A DNA stretch of 6,514 bases, taken from positions 1 to 6,514 of the forward strand of contig WTJX01000650.1 of assembly GCA_011524675.1 (NCBI GenBank), read 5' to 3'. Below are positions 1-6,278 of the stretch, piece after piece; the stretch's first letter is position 1; each line of letters opens with the position of its first letter. The translations under genes and the position numbers were made by a program. This DNA comes from Cytophagales bacterium. GTDB lineage: Bacteria > Bacteroidota > Bacteroidia > Cytophagales > JAAEPT01. Below the pieces are notes generated by a model. It searched no databases and was not told where the DNA came from. It was given only the letters and a program-made list of their open reading frames with translations.

Positions 1-13
1 ATTGCGTCTCTAC
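1..13. repeat. Half copy of dispersed palindromic repeat at window edge
   Basis: The first 13 bases (ATTGCGTCTCTAC) are identical to the right arm of the perfect palindrome at 4565-4592 (matching 4580-4592). The left arm, if present, lies outside the window. Two matching copies, each next to a gene boundary, suggest a dispersed intergenic repeat. Unlike the 4565 copy, this one is not followed by tandem octamers but by unrelated sequence. Confidence 0.6.
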
Positions 14-46
14 CACAGGTACAAAAAAATAGTACTCCAATAATCT

Positions 47-64
47 CACCTACTATGGTAGGTG
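47..64 (+). terminator. Small perfect hairpin, possible terminator of an upstream gene
   Basis: CACCTAC (47-53) and GTAGGTG (58-64) form a perfect 7-bp stem around a TATG loop, followed by only three T residues (65-67). It sits before the promoter of the lipoprotein operon, so it could end a transcript entering from the left. The short T run makes an intrinsic terminator only tentative; an operator or chance hairpin is also possible. Confidence 0.3.
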
Positions 65-94
65 TTTACGGTATGAAATTTTATTTAAATCAGC

Positions 95-132
95 TTTGAT
101 GTTACTATATATAATGAAAATAGATATATTTG
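95..132 (+). promoter_or_regulatory. Candidate Bacteroidota-type promoter for the four-gene operon
   Basis: TATATTTG at 125-132 matches the Bacteroidota -7 box TAnnTTTG exactly. A TTTG at 95-98 could be the -33 box, but the spacer of 26 bp is longer than the usual roughly 19-21 bp, so the upstream part is weak. A start near 138-140 would give a leader of about 25 nt before the ATG at 164. The leader is AT-rich and shows no Shine-Dalgarno sequence, as is usual in this phylum. Confidence 0.45.
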
Positions 133-163
133 GAGAATTTTGATGATATAGTTTTATATAATA

Positions 164-1675
164 ATGAAAAAGTTAAGCATACTCATTATTTGGGCATTTA
201 TTGTGTTGGGATGTAATCCTACAGACTCCGCAAAGCAAACTCCCGAAACCTCAACTACAGAAGAGGAAGTTACACAAACAACAGCCCCATTTACAGTCAA
301 CCAAGGTACGCTAGGTACACTCAAAATCAACCGTATCTATGCCACCTCTACTTCACTTCCGCACGATACCTATACCGTACATAACCTTTTTGATAAAGAC
401 ACCAAAAGCATTTGGAAGACGATGAAAGGCTCTGGTCCAGAAGAAGGGATCATGATATATTTTGAAACGCCCAAAAACATAGATAAGGTGGTCTTGTTAG
501 ACTCAGAAGGGAAGCCTTTTCATGATTATGTGATCTATGCCGATGGTGGGGTGTTTTATGGAGATCAGACAGTGTCTAACCTTTTTATCAAAGCAGATGG
601 TAAGTTCAATACTAGCTTAGTGGAAAAGGAAGGTTATTCTACTCGCATTTTTCCGCGAGATGCTTCTTTTACTTTATCAGAAATACAGTTTTTCAAAGGA
701 GACGACACGCCTTATAAAGTGCAATTACCTATACAAATTAAAGCAACGGTTACGGCAAGTAGTAATCTCAAGCCAGATATTGCTTATGCTGCTGCCAATG
801 TGGTAGATAGCAAGAGAGAAAGTGCATGGGCAGAAGCCGCAGAGGGGACAGGTGTAGGAGAGCAGCTAAGTTTTAGCTTTAATCAAGACATAGACGTAAG
901 CCTGCTTACTGTATGGAATGGCTACCAGCGTTCTCAGGAGCATCATAAAGCCAATGCCTCAGTTAAAAAGTTTACACTCACAGATGCACAAGGGCAGAAG
1001 CAGGCTTATACCGTTGCTGCCAAGAATAATAAGCAGCATATAAAGTTGAATCCTTTATTAAAAGGAAAAAAGATTGATCTCAGCATAGAAGAGGTTCACC
1101 TCGGAACTAAATACGAAGACCTCGTCATCAGTGAAATACAGTTTTCTAATGCGCTGCATACCTACCAACTCAATACAGGTATCGAACAAAAAAGAGTGGT
1201 CAATAACCTCAAAACAGCCAATGAGCTGTTGAAAAAGGTTTTAGACCGTAATGTAAATGTAGCTACATCTGTAGAAGAAACAGAAGGCGATGTGTCAAGG
1301 TCGTTTTACAAGAAGAGTTCCCTATTGCTACGTTCAAACAATACCTTTGTGCTTTATGAGAAAGAAGTAGAAAGCTTTTATCAAGAAACAACAGAAGAAG
1401 TTTCTGCCGATGACGAAGAAGAGCCATTTGATGATGTAGTTGACGAAACCAATCATGAGATCATAGCTGACGGTAACTGGGAGCTGAAATTTATGCAAGA
1501 CGATGAAGTAAAGATCAGAATATTTGGAAAGAAGTTCACGCCTAGAGGAGATAAGGAAATCTACACAGGAGAAGATAATAGCGAGTCTTTGGAGATATTT
1601 CAAGACTTCATCACCATCACACCCGGGTACCTCCAAGGAAAAAATGTTGTAAGTAAGATCATGCTTGACGAATAA
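164..1675 (+). CDS. Lipoprotein with two NADase-type glycan-binding (discoidin-like) domains
   Basis: A 503-residue predicted lipoprotein. It opens with MKK, a hydrophobic stretch (residues 4-15) and a lipobox-like VLGC with the lipidated Cys at 17, followed by a Thr/Glu-rich linker (about 18-47). Residues about 195-330 match the NADase-type glycan-binding domain, a galactose-binding/F5-8C-like beta sandwich: ASSNL, the S..AWAE..EG.G.GE stretch (220-233), NGYQ (252-255), IEEV....KY.D..ISEIQF (308-327). Residues about 50-178 look like a diverged first copy: TSTSLP, NLFD, SIW, a Gly-rich turn and a closing LSEIQFF (171-177). Residues about 375-490 contain alternating beta-strand-like segments around a very acidic loop (402-430); I do not recognise this part. 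It is probably anchored in the outer membrane and binds a glycan or another envelope protein; this is inferred from domain type. It is first in a four-gene operon, with the next start 5 nt after its stop. No catalytic motif is seen. Confidence 0.75.
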   Translation: MKKLSILIIWAFIVLGCNPTDSAKQTPETSTTEEEVTQTTAPFTVNQGTLGTLKINRIYATSTSLPHDTYTVHNLFDKDTKSIWKTMKGSGPEEGIMIYFETPKNIDKVVLLDSEGKPFHDYVIYADGGVFYGDQTVSNLFIKADGKFNTSLVEKEGYSTRIFPRDASFTLSEIQFFKGDDTPYKVQLPIQIKATVTASSNLKPDIAYAAANVVDSKRESAWAEAAEGTGVGEQLSFSFNQDIDVSLLTVWNGYQRSQEHHKANASVKKFTLTDAQGQKQAYTVAAKNNKQHIKLNPLLKGKKIDLSIEEVHLGTKYEDLVISEIQFSNALHTYQLNTGIEQKRVVNNLKTANELLKKVLDRNVNVATSVEETEGDVSRSFYKKSSLLLRSNNTFVLYEKEVESFYQETTEEVSADDEEEPFDDVVDETNHEIIADGNWELKFMQDDEVKIRIFGKKFTPRGDKEIYTGEDNSESLEIFQDFITITPGYLQGKNVVSKIMLDE

Positions 1676-1680
1676 TAGCA

Positions 1681-2403
1681 ATGCGTTTATTTCTTATCAA
1701 CATATGTTGCTTATACTTTTGCTTTGCATGTCAGCTCAAGAAAGCCGTAGAGGACAAGAAAGCGTTCGTTAGTGAAGCCATAGCCCAACTAGAGGAAATA
1801 GCAGCAGATACTATACCTCTTGCTAAGGAGTCTGTACCCAAAGAAGTACACGATACAGACTTTGTAGATTTGTTGGACTATACCGATCAAATAGCCTATG
1901 ATTTTAGGTATGCCGATACCAATAATTTTATACACGAAAAAGTATATCCTTGTGTACAATGCCTTTTGAGAAAAGAAGTTGCCCTAGCTTTGGTACAAGC
2001 CAATGCTTCATTACTTCCAAAAGGCTACCGACTAAGGTTATTTGACTGTTATAGACCCTTGAGTGTACAACACAAGATGTGGGCAATATACCCAGATGGT
2101 CGTTATGTGGCTAACCCTAATACCTCTGGCTCTATACACAATAGGGGAGGAGCGGTAGATGTTACCTTGGAGTTACTCAATGGATCAATTGTTGATATGG
2201 GGACAGATTTTGATCACTTTGGCAAAGAGGCACATACAAGTTATACGTCTTTTGGGCAAGACATCATTCAGCATAGAAAGCTATTGCAAAAAGCAATGCT
2301 AGCAGCAGGCTTTAGCCCACTAAAAACCGAATGGTGGCACTTCAACTTTGGTAAATCTAAAAAGTATAGTATCTCTAATGTTCCCTTTGACTGTGCTAAA
2401 TAA
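1681..2403 (+). CDS. VanX/DdpX-type D-alanyl-D-alanine dipeptidase (peptidase M15D)
   Basis: A 240-residue zinc dipeptidase of the M15D family, whose members hydrolyse D-Ala-D-Ala and related dipeptides. The diagnostic residues are visible: the conserved Arg in YRP (R125), the zinc-binding SIHNRGGAVD block (151-160; H153 and D160), and the EWWHF block (217-221) with catalytic Glu E217 and third zinc ligand H220. The N-terminal hydrophobic stretch (3-16) ends at C17 in FAC, a poor lipobox, so the protein is exported and may be a lipoprotein; cytoplasmic VanX lacks such a leader. An extra linker of about 40 residues separates it from the catalytic core, which starts near DLLDYTDQIAYDFRY (63-77). 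The start lies 5 nt after the lipoprotein gene with no Shine-Dalgarno sequence, and the 3' end overlaps the next gene. Export suggests turnover of envelope peptides rather than glycopeptide resistance. Exact substrate is inferred. Confidence 0.88.
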   Translation: MRLFLINICCLYFCFACQLKKAVEDKKAFVSEAIAQLEEIAADTIPLAKESVPKEVHDTDFVDLLDYTDQIAYDFRYADTNNFIHEKVYPCVQCLLRKEVALALVQANASLLPKGYRLRLFDCYRPLSVQHKMWAIYPDGRYVANPNTSGSIHNRGGAVDVTLELLNGSIVDMGTDFDHFGKEAHTSYTSFGQDIIQHRKLLQKAMLAAGFSPLKTEWWHFNFGKSKKYSISNVPFDCAK

Positions 2404-3757
2404 AGCCTTAGCCTTCGTTCTATTCATCCTTGGTCTAGGCTATGCTTATCTAGGGCTGATGAAGTCTAGCTATGGCTTAGGGTGGGATAGTTATTTCTAT
2501 ATCAATCAAGTCCAGTCTTGGTACGATAGCGGACACCTACACGCCCCAAGACTAAATGTTATCTACCCTCTTTTGATAGGGATTCAGTTTTTCTTGCAGG
2601 ATTATGTGCTTTCTTATAAAGTACTTACCTTCATTGCCTTGGCAAGCTTTGTAAGTACCACCTACCTGCTCGTCCGTGCACAGAAGAAAACGCCAATCTT
2701 CGCTTTATGTGTTACTTTAGTCGTGTGGAGCAATCCGCAGCTTATGTATTTTTCCTCTCAGTTTACCAAAAACCTCATTGCTTTTAGTTTTTTTAATCTA
2801 TTACTCATCGCCTTGCAGCAAGATCAAAAAGTAAAAGCAGTTATAGCATGTCTTTTTTTACTCTTCTCTCACAAGCTTATGCTGGGCTGTGGCCTACTTT
2901 ATGCCGTGCACTATTACTCTGGCAGATTTATTGAAAAGTATAACTACCTTAGGTTGTTATTCCTTGTTGCTCCTACCATTTTATTCACAGCGCTATGCTT
3001 TTTTCTGAAAGAAGGAATGTTAGCTGAGTGGCATGTACCAACATACTCTTTTCTTACGAGCCATGCACAGGTACTGAGTACTCATTGGAAAGTCGTTATT
3101 ATCGCTTCTTTGCTTCTCGTGTTGTGGACTTTGGGCAAGCTCTTGCGTAAAAAAAGTGATGCAAGCAGGCATAGCTATGCCCTTTTGGGCGTGTTTTTAT
3201 TTCTCAACAATCCTTTGCTAGTCTGGGATTCGCTAAGCTATGCCTACCGCTTTCAAATGGTGTTTTTAGTTTTTGCTCCCCTCTTATTAGCAGAGTTAAA
3301 CCTAAGCAGAACAATACAAATCATGTTGATAGGTGTTTTTGGGATATCATTATGGAGTAGTGTAAGCACCTATTCACCCCAAAAGCATGATCCTCCCTAT
3401 CTCAAATATACATTTATCTCCCTCAAATTGGCACAAGATACAAGCTTTCAACATACTAAACTCATGATTTGCCATAAGGCACTCGCAGAGTTTTTGTCTT
3501 TTAGACTCAAAAAAGATGTCTTGCCGTGGGGAATAGCAGAAAAAGAATGGCAAAACAGCACTGCTAGACTGATGTATATTCCCCCAGAGGGAAAAGAAGA
3601 GTGTAAGGCACTGCTCAAAGAAATCAGACATAGCGTGATAGTTAATGGTTATGTCCTCCTTGATGAGTATGATTTTCAGCAGCTTATAATGAAAAAATCA
3701 TCCCCAAGACTAAAGAATTTGTTTACAACGTGGAGAAATCCCATGAGTATAAGGTAA
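2378..3757 (+). CDS. Polytopic membrane protein, GT-C glycosyltransferase-like
   Basis: A 459-residue integral membrane protein with about 9-11 hydrophobic segments between residues 7 and 330, then a soluble tail (about 335-459). After the first helix comes a loop with GWDSYFYINQVQSWYDSG (35-52) and IYPLL (62-66). An acidic residue in the first external loop, followed by aromatic positions and a YP motif, is typical of GT-C transferases that use polyprenyl-phosphate sugars, with D37 as the candidate catalytic residue. Assignment to GT-C rests on topology and this motif only; a transporter or polymerase-like protein cannot be excluded. I chose the ATG at 2378, which overlaps the dipeptidase gene by 26 nt. 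An in-frame TTG at 2348 would add ten residues (56-nt overlap) without improving the first helix, while the later ATG at 2459 would delete it. The overlap implies translational coupling in the envelope operon. The tail has no recognised domain. Confidence 0.6.
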   Translation: MFPLTVLNKALAFVLFILGLGYAYLGLMKSSYGLGWDSYFYINQVQSWYDSGHLHAPRLNVIYPLLIGIQFFLQDYVLSYKVLTFIALASFVSTTYLLVRAQKKTPIFALCVTLVVWSNPQLMYFSSQFTKNLIAFSFFNLLLIALQQDQKVKAVIACLFLLFSHKLMLGCGLLYAVHYYSGRFIEKYNYLRLLFLVAPTILFTALCFFLKEGMLAEWHVPTYSFLTSHAQVLSTHWKVVIIASLLLVLWTLGKLLRKKSDASRHSYALLGVFLFLNNPLLVWDSLSYAYRFQMVFLVFAPLLLAELNLSRTIQIMLIGVFGISLWSSVSTYSPQKHDPPYLKYTFISLKLAQDTSFQHTKLMICHKALAEFLSFRLKKDVLPWGIAEKEWQNSTARLMYIPPEGKEECKALLKEIRHSVIVNGYVLLDEYDFQQLIMKKSSPRLKNLFTTWRNPMSIR

Positions 3758-3763
3758 AGACAA

Positions 3764-4558
3764 ATGAATATTGAAAAACCTCAAATAAGAAGTGCCTTAC
3801 GAAGAAAACTAGGCAAAAAGTACTATACACTAAAGCGATATTTCAAGTGGTATATTGGCAATACTGTATGGGCAAAGCAGCAGCAAGCGTCCCCTTTGGA
3901 TGTAGAGGTGTTTAGTCATCGTTCCTTGGTGTTGAGACCGCTAAAAGATGTAGATATGTACCTACAGCACAACAAAAGGAAAAATCTAGAGATAGCCATC
4001 GAAAAGATCAATGGCATCACGCTGAAGCCAAAGGAGTGTTTTTCTTTTTGGAAATGCGTAGGCAAACCTAGCAAAAGGAAGGGCTACCTCGAAGGCTTGG
4101 TACTCTCACAAGGAAAAATAGACAAAGGCATAGGCGGAGGCTTATGTCAGCTAGGGAATCTCATTTTTTGGATGGTAGGGCACTCAGAGTTAAGCGTGAA
4201 AGAGCGCTATAGACATGGCTATGATGTGTTTCCTGATGTCAACAGAAAAGTGCCCTTCGGTGCAGGCGCGACACTTTCTTACAACTATATAGATTTGCAG
4301 CTTTTCAATCCAACAGACAAAACATTTCGCTTGCACTTTTGGCTTGACGATAAATACTTACACGGCAAAATTACCTGCGATCAATCGTCGGCAAGCTTTC
4401 AGCTCGTAGAGCGCAATCACCTCATGAAGCAACAGTATTGGGGTGGCTATTCTCGACACAATCAAATTTTCAAAGTAAATACAGCCACTAAAGAAGAAAC
4501 ATTATTGGTAGAAAATCATGCCCTGATGATGTACGAACCTTTATTGCCTCCTGTATAG
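3764..4558 (+). CDS. VanW family protein
   Basis: A 264-residue protein that contains the VanW domain over most of its length (about 85-205): FSFWKCVGKPSKRKGY (93-108), the hallmark GIGGGLCQLGN (122-132) with invariant-looking C128, ERYRHGYDVFPD (147-158), PFGAGAT (164-170) and a D.QLFNPT stretch (177-184). Length and order match the short stand-alone VanW proteins common in Bacteroidota and Firmicutes, not the long Firmicutes forms fused to peptidoglycan-binding domains. No signal peptide or membrane helix is evident; the N-terminus (about 9-30) is strongly basic and aromatic, and may be membrane-associated. The molecular role of the family is unknown; the name comes from an accessory gene of vanB-type clusters. 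It starts 6 nt after the membrane protein gene and is last in the operon. A VanX-type gene lies in the same operon, but no VanH or ligase gene does. It ends 6 nt before a perfect palindrome. Confidence 0.9.
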   Translation: MNIEKPQIRSALRRKLGKKYYTLKRYFKWYIGNTVWAKQQQASPLDVEVFSHRSLVLRPLKDVDMYLQHNKRKNLEIAIEKINGITLKPKECFSFWKCVGKPSKRKGYLEGLVLSQGKIDKGIGGGLCQLGNLIFWMVGHSELSVKERYRHGYDVFPDVNRKVPFGAGATLSYNYIDLQLFNPTDKTFRLHFWLDDKYLHGKITCDQSSASFQLVERNHLMKQQYWGGYSRHNQIFKVNTATKEETLLVENHALMMYEPLLPPV

Positions 4559-4564
4559 GTGGGG

Positions 4565-4592
4565 GTAGAGACGCAATGCATTGCGTCTCTAC
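4565..4592. repeat. Perfect 28-nt palindrome just after the VanW gene
   Basis: GTAGAGACGCAATG (4565-4578) is followed directly by its exact reverse complement (4579-4592). As RNA it could fold with a 12-bp stem and TGCA loop. It begins 6 nt after the stop at 4558, where an operon terminator would be expected, but no T run follows, so a termination role is only possible. Palindromes with GTAGAGACG...CGTCTCTAC arms are familiar as dispersed intergenic repeats in cyanobacteria and some Bacteroidota. Its right tip GTCTCTAC is also the first half unit of the tandem array that starts at 4585, and its right arm recurs at 1-13. Confidence 0.85.
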
Positions 4593-4680
4593 GTCCCTAT
4601 GTCTCTACGTCCCTATGTCTCTACGTCGATAGGTCTCTACGTCGATAGGTCTCTACGTCGATAGGTCTCTACGTTCTTTT
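4585..4680. repeat. 16-bp tandem repeat built of 8-bp half units
   Basis: Six consecutive 16-bp units: two copies of GTCTCTACGTCCCTAT (4585-4616), three copies of GTCTCTACGTCGATAG (4617-4664) and one decayed copy GTCTCTACGTTCTTTT (4665-4680). Each unit is an invariant GTCTCTAC octamer plus a variable GTCNNTAN octamer, so the basic period is 8 bp. The first unit overlaps the palindrome arm. The copies are identical within each subtype, which points to recent slippage or unequal exchange. There are no unique spacers, so it is not a CRISPR array. Nothing coding is seen here. Confidence 0.93.
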
Positions 4681-4710
4681 GTCTTGTTTCTTTCGTCTCA
4701 AAAATTGTAA

Positions 4711-4780
4711 ATAGTCAACTGTCCAATCGTAAATGATATTGAGTACAAAGTCCATAGTCGATGGTCAATAGTCTATAAGT
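4711..4780. repeat. Degenerate heptanucleotide repeat, core 4749-4776
   Basis: Four heptamers stand in perfect register at 4749-4776: AGTCCAT, AGTCGAT, GGTCAAT, AGTCTAT (consensus RGTCNAT). Weaker copies of the same period extend left (ATAGTCA at 4711, ACTGTCC at 4718) and right to about 4780. The pattern resembles the heptanucleotide STRR elements (short tandemly repeated repetitive sequences) known from cyanobacterial intergenic DNA. It differs from the preceding array in both period and sequence. Confidence 0.6.
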
Positions 4781-4797
4781 TTTTAGCTTTTTTTAAG

Positions 4798-4867
4798 AAG
4801 TTAGTATTAAGTACAAAGTCGTTAGAAGTAAAAAGTTAATTACTAATCACTAACCACTAATCACTAT
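4798..4867. repeat. Second degenerate heptamer block, AT-rich
   Basis: Ten consecutive 7-nt units can be laid in register: AAGTTAG, TATTAAG, TACAAAG, TCGTTAG, AAGTAAA, AAGTTAA, TTACTAA, TCACTAA, CCACTAA, TCACTAT. Nearly all have purines in the last two positions, and the last four share NCACTAA-like cores. The unit drifts gradually along the array, as expected from old slippage with point decay. No gene or promoter is evident in it. Confidence 0.55.
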
Positions 4868-4911
4868 CAAATATTCATTTTTTAATTTCTTAATTTCTTC
4901 ATTCCTTTCAC

Positions 4912-4959
4912 GTTCCTACGTCTCTACGTCTGTAAATCTCAAAATCTTAAAATCTCAAA
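4912..4959. repeat. Octamer array next to the photolyase stop
   Basis: Six 8-nt units lie in exact register: GTTCCTAC, GTCTCTAC, GTCTGTAA, ATCTCAAA, ATCTTAAA, ATCTCAAA. The unit changes stepwise from the GTCTCTAC type to an ATCTCAAA type. The array ends 8 nt before the photolyase stop codon (minus strand, 4968-4970). Two AATTTCTT copies just upstream (4884-4899) show the same period. No T-run terminator for either converging gene is visible between 4593 and 4967. Confidence 0.7.
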
Positions 4960-4967
4960 ACCTTATC

Positions 4968-6266
4968 TCACCCAAGCCCCTCCTTATATCTCTCCAAAGC
5001 CCTTTCTCTAGCAAATTTATGCTCAACGATAGGTTTTGGATAGCTAAAATCTTGAAATTCGGGTACCCATTTTTTGATGTATTGTAACTGCTTATCAAAC
5101 TTTTCGGTTTGAGTATAAGGGTTAAAGACCCTAAAGTAAGGAGCAGCATCGCAGCCCGTTCCTGCCGCCCATTGCCAACCTCCGTTATTAGATGCTAGCT
5201 CAAAATCCAGTAATTTTTTGGCAAAGTACGCCTCTCCCCATCTCCAGTCGAGCAGCAAATGCTTAGTCAAAAAGCTAGCAACGATCATACGTACCCTATT
5301 GTGCATATAGCCCGTAGCATTAAGTTCCCTCATGCCTGCATCTACGATAGGGTAGCCTGTCTTGCCCTCGCACCATTTTTGAAAATCCCCTTCATCCTTT
5401 CTCCACTCGATTTGGTCATACTTAGGCTTGAAAGCATTGCCCACGATGTGTGGAAAATGATGCAAAATCATCATATAAAAGTCTCTCCAAATCAATTCAT
5501 TCAAGTAGGTTTCACTCAAACCTTTGGTATAAGCCGCTAACTTACGCACACTGATTAAACCAAAACGCAGGTGAGTACCTAAGCGAGATGTTCCTCTTGT
5601 AGCAGGGAAGTTTCTTTTTTCTCCATACTGCACAAATACCGCTTTGCTTACCTCTTTGGTTGGTAGCGGGATATCAGTCGCCTCAAAGCCCATCGCTTCT
5701 AAGGAGATGATCGGCTCTGCCTTTGAACGTTTCTCAAAATGCTCAAAATACTTCTCTGTAGGGTAAGCCTTGAGGTAAAAGTCGTTTAATTTGGCTTTCC
5801 ACTTTTTACTGTAAGGCGTAAAGACAGTATAAGGCTTGCCGTCGGCTTTGGTAATTTCGCTTTTCTCAAAAATGCACTGATCCTTGAAGGTATGAAATTC
5901 AATGCCCTTTTCTTGCAGCAGCTCTTTGACCGCCCCATCACGCTCAAGGGCATAAGGCTCATAGTCGTGGTTGGTATATACTGCATCGATATCATGTTCT
6001 TGGACTATGCTGTCCCATAGCGACAAAGGCTTGCCGTACAAAACGATGAGGTCGCTACCCAGTTCTTGCAAGCTAGTTTTGAGCTGTCCGATAGCATGAT
6101 GGATAAAGCTAAGGCGAGCATCTTTTTTGTCTTCTAGTTTGTCAAGGATATTCTGGTCAAACATAAAGATCGGCAATACATTCGTATGGTTTTTTAGCGC
6201 ATGGTACAAGCCAGCATTATCATCCAAACGGAAATCTCTTCTAAACCAAAAAATAGTTTTTTTCAT
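4968..6266 (-). CDS. phrB: Deoxyribodipyrimidine photo-lyase (class I CPD photolyase)
   Basis: A 432-residue cytosolic flavoenzyme that uses blue light to split cyclobutane pyrimidine dimers. The N-terminal alpha/beta antenna domain opens with IFWFRRDFRLDDN (5-17) and runs to about 130; the helical FAD domain covers about 220-425. Visible in the latter are the FAD-phosphate-binding GTSRLGTHLRFG (225-236), NELIWRDF (256-263; E257 and W260 match E. coli E274 and W277), MHNRVRM (321-327; N323, R324 and M327 match the CPD-type N341, R342, M345, against the His-rich site of 6-4 photolyases), and ASNNGGWQWAAGTGCDAAPY (358-377) with N360 matching N378 next to flavin N5. The electron-transfer Trp triad is intact: W288, W341, W364 (E. 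coli W306, W359, W382). It is somewhat shorter than the 472-residue E. coli enzyme but complete at both ends. It is convergent with the operon on its left and not part of it. The start ATG (6264-6266) follows 12 nt after an upstream repeat array. Antenna cofactor is unknown. Confidence 0.96.
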   Translation of the reverse strand: MKKTIFWFRRDFRLDDNAGLYHALKNHTNVLPIFMFDQNILDKLEDKKDARLSFIHHAIGQLKTSLQELGSDLIVLYGKPLSLWDSIVQEHDIDAVYTNHDYEPYALERDGAVKELLQEKGIEFHTFKDQCIFEKSEITKADGKPYTVFTPYSKKWKAKLNDFYLKAYPTEKYFEHFEKRSKAEPIISLEAMGFEATDIPLPTKEVSKAVFVQYGEKRNFPATRGTSRLGTHLRFGLISVRKLAAYTKGLSETYLNELIWRDFYMMILHHFPHIVGNAFKPKYDQIEWRKDEGDFQKWCEGKTGYPIVDAGMRELNATGYMHNRVRMIVASFLTKHLLLDWRWGEAYFAKKLLDFELASNNGGWQWAAGTGCDAAPYFRVFNPYTQTEKFDKQLQYIKKWVPEFQDFSYPKPIVEHKFARERALERYKEGLG

Positions 6267-6278
6267 GCAATGTTATAT

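Noticed and set aside
1334..1681. Minus-strand open frame of 115 codons
   Set aside because: It is antisense to the end of the well-supported lipoprotein gene, its Phe/Leu-rich composition mirrors Glu/Lys codons of that gene, and it has no promoter or family features.
3374..3631. Minus-strand open frame of 85 codons
   Set aside because: It lies wholly antisense to the C-terminal tail of the membrane protein and shows no recognisable motif.
164..4558. Vancomycin-resistance (van) cluster
   Set aside because: Only VanX-type and VanW-type genes are present. No D-lactate dehydrogenase, D-Ala-D-Lac ligase, sensor kinase or response regulator lies in the window, and the dipeptidase has an export leader.
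4573..4680. CRISPR array
   Set aside because: The repeats follow each other directly without unique spacers, and the period is 16 bp, far shorter than a CRISPR repeat-spacer unit.
4780..4795. T-rich run as an intrinsic terminator
   Set aside because: The T runs at about 4780-4784 and 4788-4794 are not preceded by a stable GC-containing stem on the plus strand.
5259..5540. Plus-strand open frame of 93 codons
   Set aside because: It is antisense to the conserved FAD domain of the photolyase, whose motifs prove the minus-strand reading.
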